A DNA stretch of 64,000 nucleotides from Thiomonas bhubaneswarensis (GTDB lineage Bacteria; Pseudomonadota; Gammaproteobacteria; Burkholderiales; Burkholderiaceae_C). The stretch is from positions 124,001 to 188,000 of the forward strand of contig NZ_LIPV01000001.1 of assembly GCF_001418255.1 (NCBI RefSeq), read 5' to 3'. The notes beneath the pieces were generated by a model. That model made no database searches. It was not told the DNA's origin and saw only the letters and a program-made list of their open reading frames with translations. This document shows positions 9,051 through 16,510 of this stretch, piece after piece (the first letter of the stretch is position 1; each line of letters begins with the position of its first letter). Both the position numbers and the translations under genes were made by a program.

Positions 9051-9584
9051 TCACAAGGCCCGCAAAGCGGCCCGCAAATCTTTCACCAACACGGCCCGGC
9101 GCTCGGGTCGGGCATAGCGGCCGATGTAGGCCGTGCGGCCCGCCGAGGACACCTCGATCAGCCCGCTGTCGGGCAGCGACACCCGCACCCATTGCGGATT
9201 GAAGCTGACCGACTGCACGACACCGGCGTTTTCCCACTCCACCTGCAACTGCTGCGCCGACAGACGCACACGCTCGCGGTCGGTGGCATGGCGGCCATAC
9301 ACGAGCAGCGCCGTTCCCACCGCGCCCAGCTCGATGCCCGTGAACGGCATCACCAGCGCGCCACCCACATCCCAGGCGATCGACGCCACGATGAGCGAGA
9401 CCACGCAGAGCGAAGCGAAAAACACCATCAACTGCTGCGGCGACATCGAACAATTGCGGCGGAACACCCAGTCCCGCAGCCAGCACTCTTCGGCCTCCTG
9501 CTCATGCAACACCCGAGCTTCGCCCACGGAGGCGCTGTGCAGACCTTGCTCCATTGCGCTTTGCGGATGATCGATGTTGTGCAT
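9051..9584 (-). CDS. DUF2244 family membrane protein, first gene of the cox operon
   Basis: About 177 residues with two adjacent transmembrane helices (roughly residues 55-98) and a soluble C-terminal half, fitting the DUF2244 family often found next to oxidase subunit II. The start at 9584 (MHNIDH) is chosen because AGGTG lies 6 bases upstream; ATG at 9590 is possible but leaves no spacing. It precedes ctaC by 40 bases. The biochemical role is unknown; a part in oxidase biogenesis is inferred from position. Confidence 0.75.
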   Translation of the reverse strand: MHNIDHPQSAMEQGLHSASVGEARVLHEQEAEECWLRDWVFRRNCSMSPQQLMVFFASLCVVSLIVASIAWDVGGALVMPFTGIELGAVGTALLVYGRHATDRERVRLSAQQLQVEWENAGVVQSVSFNPQWVRVSLPDSGLIEVSSAGRTAYIGRYARPERRAVLVKDLRAALRAL

Positions 9585-9633
9585 TTGCATCACCTGAAGT
9601 CACTGACCGGCGTTGAGGCTCGCCCGACACAGA

Positions 9634-9657
9634 CCTATATGAGTCAATGATTATAGG
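9634..9657 (-). promoter_or_regulatory. candidate -10 of the cox operon within an inverted repeat
   Basis: On the minus strand a perfect TATAAT lies at 9655-9650, 66 bases upstream of the DUF2244 start. No good -35 is present at 16-18 bp. The -10 overlaps CCTATA-N12-TATAGG, an inverted repeat. The missing -35 suggests that an activator is needed. Confidence 0.45.
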
Positions 9658-9714
9658 TGCGGCATCATGTCGCATCCATATTCAAGCCGCCAGTTGATTT
9701 GTTTTTGCGCGATA

Positions 9715-9753
9715 TCAAGATGGGCGCGTTACATCTTGATCCACTGATGTAAC
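9715..9753. promoter_or_regulatory. two overlapping perfect inverted repeats upstream of the cox operon
   Basis: TCAAGATG-N9-CATCTTGA (9715-9739) overlaps GTTACATC-N10-GATGTAAC (9728-9753). Each has 8-bp perfect arms. They are centred about 85 and 98 bases upstream of the expected transcription start of the cox operon, a position suited to a DNA-binding activator. The regulator is unknown. Confidence 0.5.
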
Positions 9754-9783
9754 AAACTTCAACTGCGACCCGATGTTGCAGTT

Positions 9784-10725
9784 TTAGCGCCTGCGCTGAG
9801 GGGCCGGCAATCCGGGTTGACGCGCAGTGTTGCGCAATTGTTCGAGGTCGAAAGTGGCCGCGCCATCGCGGGCGCGCTCGGTGCGAGGGCGAAACGCATG
9901 CCCGTAGACGAGTTCGAAGGTCAGGGTGATCCGCCCGTCGCTTTGCCGGGTGTCGTTCAGCGCGCGCAGCAGTCGCTGCCAGGCGCGCGGGGTGCGCAGG
10001 CCAGGGGCATGCGCGGGATGCGGCACGGCACCGAGGGCGCGCAATTCTTCCAGCGCGGCCTCGGCGCTGGCCCAGGTCATGCGCACCAGTTCCATGTCCA
10101 TGACCGGGTCGGCAAAACCGGCCTGAACCAGTTCGTCGCCCAGGTCGTGCATGTCGGGAAACGCCATCGGCTGCGACGGGTATCCCAGCGCGCGGCAGAC
10201 CTCGCCGAGTTCCTTGAGGGTATCGGGCCCGAAGGTGGTGAAAAACAGCGCGCCCTCGGGCACGAGCTGGCGCCGCCAGGCGGTGAGCACGGGCGCGCGA
10301 TCACGCTGCCAGTCGAGATAGAGGTTGGACCAGAGGATGTCGGCCTGCGCGGGGTACTCGGGGTCGGCAGCATCCACCGCCTGCACCTGCACCGTCTGCG
10401 AGCGGCCGAACCAGCGCATCCACCCGCCCCGGGCAAAGCGCCGTGCCGCGACCTCGGCCAAGCGGGGCGAAGGCTCGTAGCCCAGGATCACCGCCTCGGG
10501 ATACTGCTTGCGCAACAAGTCCAGCCCGTCGCCCCACGCGCAGCCCGCGTCGAGCACCCGGCGCGCCTGCGCCCGCAGCAAGGGCAGACGCTCGGCCATG
10601 CGCCTGGCCGCCTCCTGCCAGATGAAGGGCGCCGGAAACCGGGCCAGCCTGTCGCGCGCGCAGGCCACGGCGGCCAGCCAGCGGGCTTGCTGTTGCGCTG
10701 CGAGAACTTGATCGGGGCGATCCAT
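9784..10725 (-). CDS. BioC-like SAM-dependent methyltransferase
   Basis: 313 residues from ATG at 10725. A class I methyltransferase fold is evident: VLDAGCAWGDG (SAM-binding glycine loop), the acidic residue at the end of strand 2 in LGYEPS, DILWSNLYLDW, and FTTFGPDTLKEL, which resembles the SFGPDTLxEL region of BioC. BioC methylates malonyl-ACP at the start of pimelate synthesis for biotin. No other bio genes are adjacent, so the assignment rests on sequence pattern. It is divergent from comF (gap of about 55 bases). Confidence 0.75.
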   Translation of the reverse strand: MDRPDQVLAAQQQARWLAAVACARDRLARFPAPFIWQEAARRMAERLPLLRAQARRVLDAGCAWGDGLDLLRKQYPEAVILGYEPSPRLAEVAARRFARGGWMRWFGRSQTVQVQAVDAADPEYPAQADILWSNLYLDWQRDRAPVLTAWRRQLVPEGALFFTTFGPDTLKELGEVCRALGYPSQPMAFPDMHDLGDELVQAGFADPVMDMELVRMTWASAEAALEELRALGAVPHPAHAPGLRTPRAWQRLLRALNDTRQSDGRITLTFELVYGHAFRPRTERARDGAATFDLEQLRNTARQPGLPAPQRRR

Positions 10726-10780
10726 CAACCGTGGCAATGTTCAGGGGCAATACCGCGAGAGCGGGCGATATAGTGCGGCG

Positions 10781-11500
10781 ATGTCTGCCTGCGAGCCTCG
10801 TATTTTGCCTGCCTCATCGTGGCCAACGCTCTGGCCGGGCCGTTGCGCGCATTGCGATGCCCGCAGCAGCCAGCCGCTTTGCCACGACTGCCAGCAACAG
10901 GACTTGCCTTTGCGGCCCCGCTGCCGAACCTGCGGCGTCGTCGTGGCCGAACACGGGCAGATGTGCGGACATTGCCTGCTCCACCCGCCGCCGTGGGCAG
11001 GTGCGCTGACCCTGGGCGACTACCGCTTCCCCAACGATCAGTTCATTCTGCGCATGAAGTTCGGCGCCGAGCCCGCCCTGGCTCGCTGGTTCGGCGATCT
11101 CCTCGGCGCGCGCTGGCTGGAGGCTGATCTGCCTCTGCCCGACGTCATTCTGCCCATTCCGCTGTCGCGCGAGCGGCTGCTGGAACGAGGTTTCAACCCG
11201 GCGTGGGAAATGGCCAGGCGCATCAGCCACGCGCTGCACCGCCCCGGCCATGCCCACGATCTGCAGCGGGTGCGCCACGGCACCGCGCAGAGCAGCCTGC
11301 CGCTGGAAGCACGCAGCCGCAACATCCGCGGTGCCTACGCCTGTTCCACGCGCTGGGACGGCCAGACCCTGCTGCTGGTCGATGACGTGATGACCTCGGG
11401 GGCCACGCTGCAGGAGGCCTGCCGCGTGCTGCTGCGCCAGGGCGCGGCCGCGGTCTGGGTGGCTTTTGCGCTGCGCACCCCGCGCGAGCACAACCCCTAA
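10781..11500 (+). CDS. comF: ComF family phosphoribosyltransferase-like protein
   Basis: 239 residues. The N-terminus has the zinc-ribbon cysteines of ComF (CAHC, CHDC, CRTC, CGHC between residues 22 and 65), followed by a type I phosphoribosyltransferase domain with the PRPP loop LLLVDDVMTSGAT near residues 196-208 and the RGFNPA segment. ComF proteins are linked to DNA uptake in competent bacteria, but many non-competent species retain one. It is followed by trmL 30 bases downstream. Confidence 0.9.
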   Translation: MSACEPRILPASSWPTLWPGRCAHCDARSSQPLCHDCQQQDLPLRPRCRTCGVVVAEHGQMCGHCLLHPPPWAGALTLGDYRFPNDQFILRMKFGAEPALARWFGDLLGARWLEADLPLPDVILPIPLSRERLLERGFNPAWEMARRISHALHRPGHAHDLQRVRHGTAQSSLPLEARSRNIRGAYACSTRWDGQTLLLVDDVMTSGATLQEACRVLLRQGAAAVWVAFALRTPREHNP

Positions 11501-11530
11501 ATCCATCACGCCTTTCTTTTGTCACCCCCC

Positions 11531-12001
11531 ATGTTTCACATCGTTCTGGTCGAACCCGAAATTCCGCCCAATACCGGCAACGTCATCCGGCTGTGCGCCA
11601 ATACCGGCTGCACTTTGCACCTCGTCGAACCGCTGGGTTTTTCGCTCGACGACCGGCAGCTTCGCCGCGCCGGGCTCGACTATCACGAGTACGCATCGAT
11701 GCAAACCCACGCCAACTGGGACGCCCTGATCGAAGCGCTGCAACCCCGGCCCGAGCGCGTCTTCGCCTTCACCACGCGCGGCAGCCGACTGATAGCCTCG
11801 GTGCGCTTCGAGCCGGGAGACTGCTTCGTCTTCGGGTCTGAGACCCGGGGACTGTCCGAAGCCCTGCGCGAACGGTTCGCCCCCGAGCAGCGACTGCGCC
11901 TGCCAATGCGCGAAGGCCAGCGCAGTCTGAACCTCTCCAACGCGGTGGCCGTGACGGTCTTCGAAGCCTGGCGTCAGCAGGACTACGCGGGCGGGGTGTA
12001 G
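11531..12001 (+). CDS. trmL: tRNA (cytidine/uridine-34 2'-O)-methyltransferase
   Basis: 156 residues, the full length of TrmL, a minimal SPOUT-class enzyme that methylates the wobble base of tRNA(Leu). The three SPOUT motifs are visible: EPEIPPNTGNVIRLCANTG near the N-terminus, FVFGSETRGL in the middle and RSLNLSNAVAV at the knot near the C-terminus. The ATG at 11531 opens the domain directly; an in-frame TTG 12 bases upstream is less likely. Confidence 0.93.
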   Translation: MFHIVLVEPEIPPNTGNVIRLCANTGCTLHLVEPLGFSLDDRQLRRAGLDYHEYASMQTHANWDALIEALQPRPERVFAFTTRGSRLIASVRFEPGDCFVFGSETRGLSEALRERFAPEQRLRLPMREGQRSLNLSNAVAVTVFEAWRQQDYAGGV

Positions 12002-12013
12002 AGACCCATCAGG

Positions 12014-12790
12014 TCATTCGATCGCCGAAAAATCCGGTTTGCGCTTCTGCAAAAACGCCATCATCGCCTCGCGGGCGGCGGGTGCGCCCAGCAAGGCCTG
12101 AAATACTGCCTCTTCCGAGCGCATGCGTGCCAGCACGGCCTGCGGCCCCTGGTCGCCCAGCCCCTTGAGCAGGCGCTTGGTCGCGCGCAGCGAGGGCGCC
12201 GGCAGACGCGAAAATTTTTCGGCTTGCGCCACGGCGAACTCGCGCAGCGCTTCCGCAGGCATCACCCGGTTGACCAGCCCCATGGCCTGCGCCTCGGTCG
12301 CATCGAAGGGCTCGCCCAGCAGGAGTTTCTCGGCCGCACGCTGGTAACCGGCGATCTGCGGCAGCAGCAGGCTGGACGCCGCCTCCGGGCACAGGCCCAG
12401 ATGCACAAAGGGCAGAACGAACTGTGCATCTTCAGCGGCGTAGACCAGATCGCAATGCATCAGCAGCGTCGTGCCCACGCCCACGGCAAAGCCCTGGGCG
12501 GCAGCCACCAGAGGCTTGTCGAGACTGGCGAGATGGCGCAGGAACTGCAGCACCGGCGCATCTTCACCCTGCGGCGGCGCCGAAAGAAAGTCCTGCAGAT
12601 CGTTGCCCGCGGTGAAACTGCTGCCCTCGCCCGCAATCAGCACCGCCTTCACTTGCGCATCGGTCGCGGCGCGCTCGAAGGCCTCGTTGGCCGCTTCGTA
12701 CATCGCCAGGGTCAGCGCGTTTTTTTTCTCCGGACGGTTGAACACGATGTGCAACACGCCGTTGCGCAACTCGGTCTGCAACTGACTCAT
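12014..12790 (-). CDS. enoyl-CoA hydratase/isomerase family protein (isomerase-like site)
   Basis: 258 residues of the crotonase superfamily. NRPEKKNALTLAMYEA and FTAGNDLQDF form the CoA pocket and oxyanion hole. In the active-site stretch the sequence is FVLPFVHLGLCPEAASSLLLP: the first catalytic Glu of hydratases (normally in a PE-x-x-LG context) is Phe, while the PEAASS element resembles enoyl-CoA delta-isomerases. It may therefore be an isomerase handling unsaturated fatty acids rather than a hydratase. It is the last gene of the fatty-acid operon, separated from the thiolase by a hairpin. Confidence 0.85.
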   Translation of the reverse strand: MSQLQTELRNGVLHIVFNRPEKKNALTLAMYEAANEAFERAATDAQVKAVLIAGEGSSFTAGNDLQDFLSAPPQGEDAPVLQFLRHLASLDKPLVAAAQGFAVGVGTTLLMHCDLVYAAEDAQFVLPFVHLGLCPEAASSLLLPQIAGYQRAAEKLLLGEPFDATEAQAMGLVNRVMPAEALREFAVAQAEKFSRLPAPSLRATKRLLKGLGDQGPQAVLARMRSEEAVFQALLGAPAAREAMMAFLQKRKPDFSAIE

Positions 12791-12808
12791 GATGTTGTCT
12801 CCTGAAAT

Positions 12809-12832
12809 GAAAACCCGGGCTACTGCCCGGGT
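12809..12832 (-). terminator. intercistronic hairpin/attenuator between thiolase and crotonase genes
   Basis: An 8-bp perfect stem ACCCGGGC/GCCCGGGT with a 4-nt loop, followed on the minus strand by TTTTC. It would reduce read-through from the thiolase into the crotonase gene. Confidence 0.6.
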
Positions 12833-12850
12833 GTTGATCGTGCCTGGCGA

Positions 12851-14050
12851 TCAGACGTTCTCGAAAATGCCGGCCGCTCCCTGGCCAGTGCCGATGCACA
12901 TGGTCACCATGCTGTATTTGGCCTTGCGGCGGCGCATGCCGTAAATCGCCGTCGCCGCGCGGATGGCGCCGGTGGCCCCCAGCGGATGGCCCCAGGCGAT
13001 GGCGCCGCCCAGCGGGTTGAGCACCTCGGGGTTGATGCCCAGATCCTTGACCACCGCCAGCGACTGCGCGGCAAAGGCTTCGTTGAGTTCGATCCAGCCG
13101 ATGTCGTCGAGCTTGAGCCCGGCCTTGTCCAGCGCCGCAGGTATGGCGTACTTCGGCCCGATGCCCATGATCTCGGGCGGCACGCCCTTGACGGCAAAGC
13201 TCACGAACCGCGCCAGCGGCACGAGGTTGAACTGTTTGAGAATTTTCTCGCTCACCAGAATCAGCGCGCCTGCGCCGTCCGACGTCTGCGAACTGTTGCC
13301 CGCGGTCACGCTGCCCTTGGCCGCGAAGACCGGCTTGAGCCGCGCCAGCGCCTCGAGCGTGGTGTCGGCGCGCGGGCCTTCGTCCACGGTCATCTTGCGG
13401 GTCTTGATGTCCACCTCGGCCGTGCCCAGGCGGGGAAATTTCTCCACGATGTCCAGCGGCGTGATTTCCTCGCTGAACTCGCCCGCCGCAATACCGGCCA
13501 GCGCCTTCTGGTGCGAGGCCAGAGCGAACGCATCCTGCTCCTCGCGGCTCACCTTCCACTGCTGCGCGACCTTCTCGGCGGTCATGCCCATGCCGTAGGC
13601 GATGCCCACATGCTCGTTGTTGGCGAAGATGGCCGGGTTGAAACTGGGATGGAAGCCGCCCATGGGCACGCGGCTCATGCTCTCGGTGCCACCGGCGATC
13701 ATCACATCGGCCTCGCCCACGCGGATGCGATCGGCCGCCATCTGGATGGCCGTCACGCCCGAGGCGCAGAAGCGGTTGATGGTCACGCCGCCCACGGTAT
13801 CGGGCAGCCCGGACAGCAGCGCCGCGATGCGCGCCACGTTCATGCCCTGATCACCCTCGGGCATGGCGCAGCCGATCACGGCATCCTCGATCAGCTTGGG
13901 ATCGAGGTTGGGCACCTGCGCCAGCGCGGCGCGGATGACGTGCACCAGCAGATCGTCGGAGCGGTAGTTTTTCAGCATCCCTCGCGGGGCCTTGCCCACC
14001 GGCGTACGGGTGGCGGCAACGATGTAGGCGTCTTGCACTTGTTTGCTCAT
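12851..14050 (-). CDS. acetyl-CoA C-acyltransferase (3-ketoacyl-CoA thiolase)
   Basis: 399 residues, typical of degradative thiolases. The acyl-enzyme cysteine is Cys95 in NRFCASG; the C-terminal half holds the catalytic His in GHPLGATGAI and the second cysteine in CIGTGQGAAG. It cleaves 3-ketoacyl-CoA with CoA, the last step of beta-oxidation. The ATG at 14050 follows AGGAG 7 bases upstream. It stands 20 bases after the FadB-like gene, matching the usual pairing of the two activities. Confidence 0.94.
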   Translation of the reverse strand: MSKQVQDAYIVAATRTPVGKAPRGMLKNYRSDDLLVHVIRAALAQVPNLDPKLIEDAVIGCAMPEGDQGMNVARIAALLSGLPDTVGGVTINRFCASGVTAIQMAADRIRVGEADVMIAGGTESMSRVPMGGFHPSFNPAIFANNEHVGIAYGMGMTAEKVAQQWKVSREEQDAFALASHQKALAGIAAGEFSEEITPLDIVEKFPRLGTAEVDIKTRKMTVDEGPRADTTLEALARLKPVFAAKGSVTAGNSSQTSDGAGALILVSEKILKQFNLVPLARFVSFAVKGVPPEIMGIGPKYAIPAALDKAGLKLDDIGWIELNEAFAAQSLAVVKDLGINPEVLNPLGGAIAWGHPLGATGAIRAATAIYGMRRRKAKYSMVTMCIGTGQGAAGIFENV

Positions 14051-14070
14051 GTCGTTCTCCTGGTGGCGGA

Positions 14071-16470
14071 TCAGTTGCGTACCGGCTTGCCGGTCTGCAA
14101 CATGCCCATGATGCGTTCCTGGGTCTTGGCCTGGCCGAGCAGTTCGCAGAAGTGCTTGCGCTCCAGCGCCATCAGCGTGGCCTCGTCGGCCTGGGCGCCC
14201 TCCTCCACATCGCCGCCACACAGCACGGTGGCGATGCGGGTGGCGATCTCGTCGTCATAAGCCGAGATGAAGCCGCCGTCGCGCAGGTTCACCAGCTGGG
14301 CGCGTATGGTGGCCACGCCGTTGCGGCCCAGCACCGGGAAGGTCTGACCCGGCAGCGGCGGACGGTAGCCCGCGTCGAACATCGCACGGGCCTGCCCCAC
14401 CGCCACATGCAGCAGTTCGTGGGCGTGCATGACGATGGTGTCGCTGGGCAGCAGATAGCCCAGGTTGCGGCTTTCCAGCGCCGACTTGCCCACCGTGGCC
14501 ATGGCCGCAGCCTGGAAGCCCGTCTTGAGGAAATGCAGGATGTCGCCACCCTGCGCCTGTTCGGCCGCGCGGCGGGCCAGATAGGTAAGGCCGCCACCGC
14601 CCGGTATCAGGCCCACGCCCATTTCCACCAGGCCCATATAGCTCTCGAAATGCGCAACACGCTTGGCGCAGTACACGCTCAGCTCGGTGCCGCCGCCCAG
14701 GGCGATGCCGCTGACCGCGGCCACCACGGGCACCTGGGCGTAGCGCAGGGTGAGCATCAGGTCCTGCAGCTTCTTTTCTTCGGGCTCGATGGCCTTGGGC
14801 CCACCGGCCATGAAGGCCGGCATCATCGACTGCAGATCCGCCCCGGCGGAAAACGGCCCGCTGGAGAGCGAAGTCGGCTGCCAGACGACCACACCCTTGT
14901 AACCGCTTTCGGCAAGCTCCACGGCGCGGTGCAGACCAGCGATGATGCCCGGGCCGATGGTGTTCATCTTGGTCTTGAAGCTCGCCACCAGCACGTCGTC
15001 GGCGCCCGGAGCGGTCCACAGCCTGATCGACTCGTCCTCGAACACGGTGTGGCCCGCGGTGCGTGGGTCGGGTGCGTTCTCGCCCAGCACGGCCTGCTTG
15101 AACGGCTGGCGGGCGTAGACCGGCAGGGCCGAGCGGGCAATAAAGGTGTTCTTCGCCGCCGAGTACGAGCCTTCGGGCTTGTGCACGCAGTCCACCTTGC
15201 TCACCCACTCGGGCAATGGCGCATTGCACAGCGTCTTGCCTGCGGCGATGTCTTCTGCGATCCAGTCCGCAATCTGCTTCCAGCCTGCGGCCTGCCAGCT
15301 CTCGAACGGGCCTTCGTTCCAGCCGAAGCCCCAGCGGATGGCGAAGTCGAGGTCACGGGCGTTGTCGGCAATGTCGGCCAGATGCAGCGCCACGTAATGC
15401 CACACGTCGCGGAAAATGCTCCACAGGAACTGCGCCTGCGGATTGCTCGACTCGCGCAGCAGCTTGAAGCGCTCGGCCGCGGGCTTTTTCAGCATGCGCA
15501 CCACGATCTCGTCGGCCTTGCCGCCACCGGGGACGTAGTCGCCCTTGACCGGATCGAACTTGAGAATGTCCTTGCCGACTTTTTTATAGAAGCCCGCGCC
15601 GGTCTTCTGGCCCAGCGCGCCGTTGCCCACCAGCGTGGCCAGCACGGGCGGCGTGGCGTAGAGCGCGGCAAACGGGTCTTTATCCAAAGGCAGGGTGTCC
15701 TGCATGGTCTTGATGACGTGGGCCATGGTGTCCAGGCCGACCACGTCAGAGGTGCGGAAGGTCGCGCTCTTGGCCCGGCCGAGCTTGGTTCCGGTGAGGT
15801 CGTCGATGACGTCGAAGCCGAGGCCGAACTTTTCGCCCTCCTTGATGACGGCCAGGATGGAGAACACGCCCACGCGGTTGGCGACGAAGTTCGGCGTATC
15901 CTTGGCACGCACCACACCCTTGCCCAGCGTGGTGGTGAGAAAGGTTTCGAGCCGGTCGAGGATGGCGCCATCGGTGCTCGCCGTCGGGATGAGCTCCACC
16001 AGATGCATGTAGCGCGGCGGGTTGAAGAAATGCACGCCGCAGAAACGCTTGCGCAGATCGGCGTCGAAGCCTTCGGACAAGGCGGTGATGGACAGGCCCG
16101 AGGTGTTGGAGGCGAAGATGGTGTTCGCGCCCAGATGCGGCGTCACCTTCTTGTACAGATCGTGCTTCCAGTCCATGCGTTCGGCGATGGCCTCGATCAC
16201 CAGATCGCAGCTCTGCAACAGTTCGAGATCGGTCTCGTAGTTGGCTTCGGTGATCAGGCCGGCGTGGGCGACGTCGCCGAGCGGCGCGGGGCTGAGCTTC
16301 TTGAGGTTGGCCACGGCCTTGTCAACGATGCCGTTCTTGGGGCCCTCCTTGGCCGGTAGATCGAACAGCACCACCGGTACCCGGGCGTTGATGCAATGGG
16401 CGGCGATCTGCGCGCCCATGACACCCGCGCCGAGTACCGCAACCTTGCGGATAGGGGTCGTCTGCGTCAT
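14071..16470 (-). CDS. 3-hydroxyacyl-CoA dehydrogenase / enoyl-CoA hydratase fusion
   Basis: 799 residues. The N-terminal half is an NAD-dependent 3-hydroxyacyl-CoA dehydrogenase (GAGVMGAQIA nucleotide loop at residues 14-23, ASNTSGLS, FFNPPR, and the helical domain with TPNFVANRVG). The C-terminal third is a crotonase domain (FSAGADLQ, GIALGGGTELSVYC, EMGVGLIPGGGG). This domain order is the reverse of enteric FadB and matches FadN-type proteins. It performs the middle two steps of beta-oxidation. It lies between the acyl-CoA dehydrogenase and thiolase genes. Confidence 0.94.
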   Translation of the reverse strand: MTQTTPIRKVAVLGAGVMGAQIAAHCINARVPVVLFDLPAKEGPKNGIVDKAVANLKKLSPAPLGDVAHAGLITEANYETDLELLQSCDLVIEAIAERMDWKHDLYKKVTPHLGANTIFASNTSGLSITALSEGFDADLRKRFCGVHFFNPPRYMHLVELIPTASTDGAILDRLETFLTTTLGKGVVRAKDTPNFVANRVGVFSILAVIKEGEKFGLGFDVIDDLTGTKLGRAKSATFRTSDVVGLDTMAHVIKTMQDTLPLDKDPFAALYATPPVLATLVGNGALGQKTGAGFYKKVGKDILKFDPVKGDYVPGGGKADEIVVRMLKKPAAERFKLLRESSNPQAQFLWSIFRDVWHYVALHLADIADNARDLDFAIRWGFGWNEGPFESWQAAGWKQIADWIAEDIAAGKTLCNAPLPEWVSKVDCVHKPEGSYSAAKNTFIARSALPVYARQPFKQAVLGENAPDPRTAGHTVFEDESIRLWTAPGADDVLVASFKTKMNTIGPGIIAGLHRAVELAESGYKGVVVWQPTSLSSGPFSAGADLQSMMPAFMAGGPKAIEPEEKKLQDLMLTLRYAQVPVVAAVSGIALGGGTELSVYCAKRVAHFESYMGLVEMGVGLIPGGGGLTYLARRAAEQAQGGDILHFLKTGFQAAAMATVGKSALESRNLGYLLPSDTIVMHAHELLHVAVGQARAMFDAGYRPPLPGQTFPVLGRNGVATIRAQLVNLRDGGFISAYDDEIATRIATVLCGGDVEEGAQADEATLMALERKHFCELLGQAKTQERIMGMLQTGKPVRN

Positions 16471-16510
16471 GTCAGTTCCTTCAGGGAAATCGGAAAAATT
16501 CAGGGGAGCC

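Noticed and set aside
14152-16359. A 735-codon open frame opposite the FadB-like fusion gene
   Set aside because: Same reason: an antisense shadow with repetitive His/Gln/Gly content, no Shine-Dalgarno and no recognisable fold.
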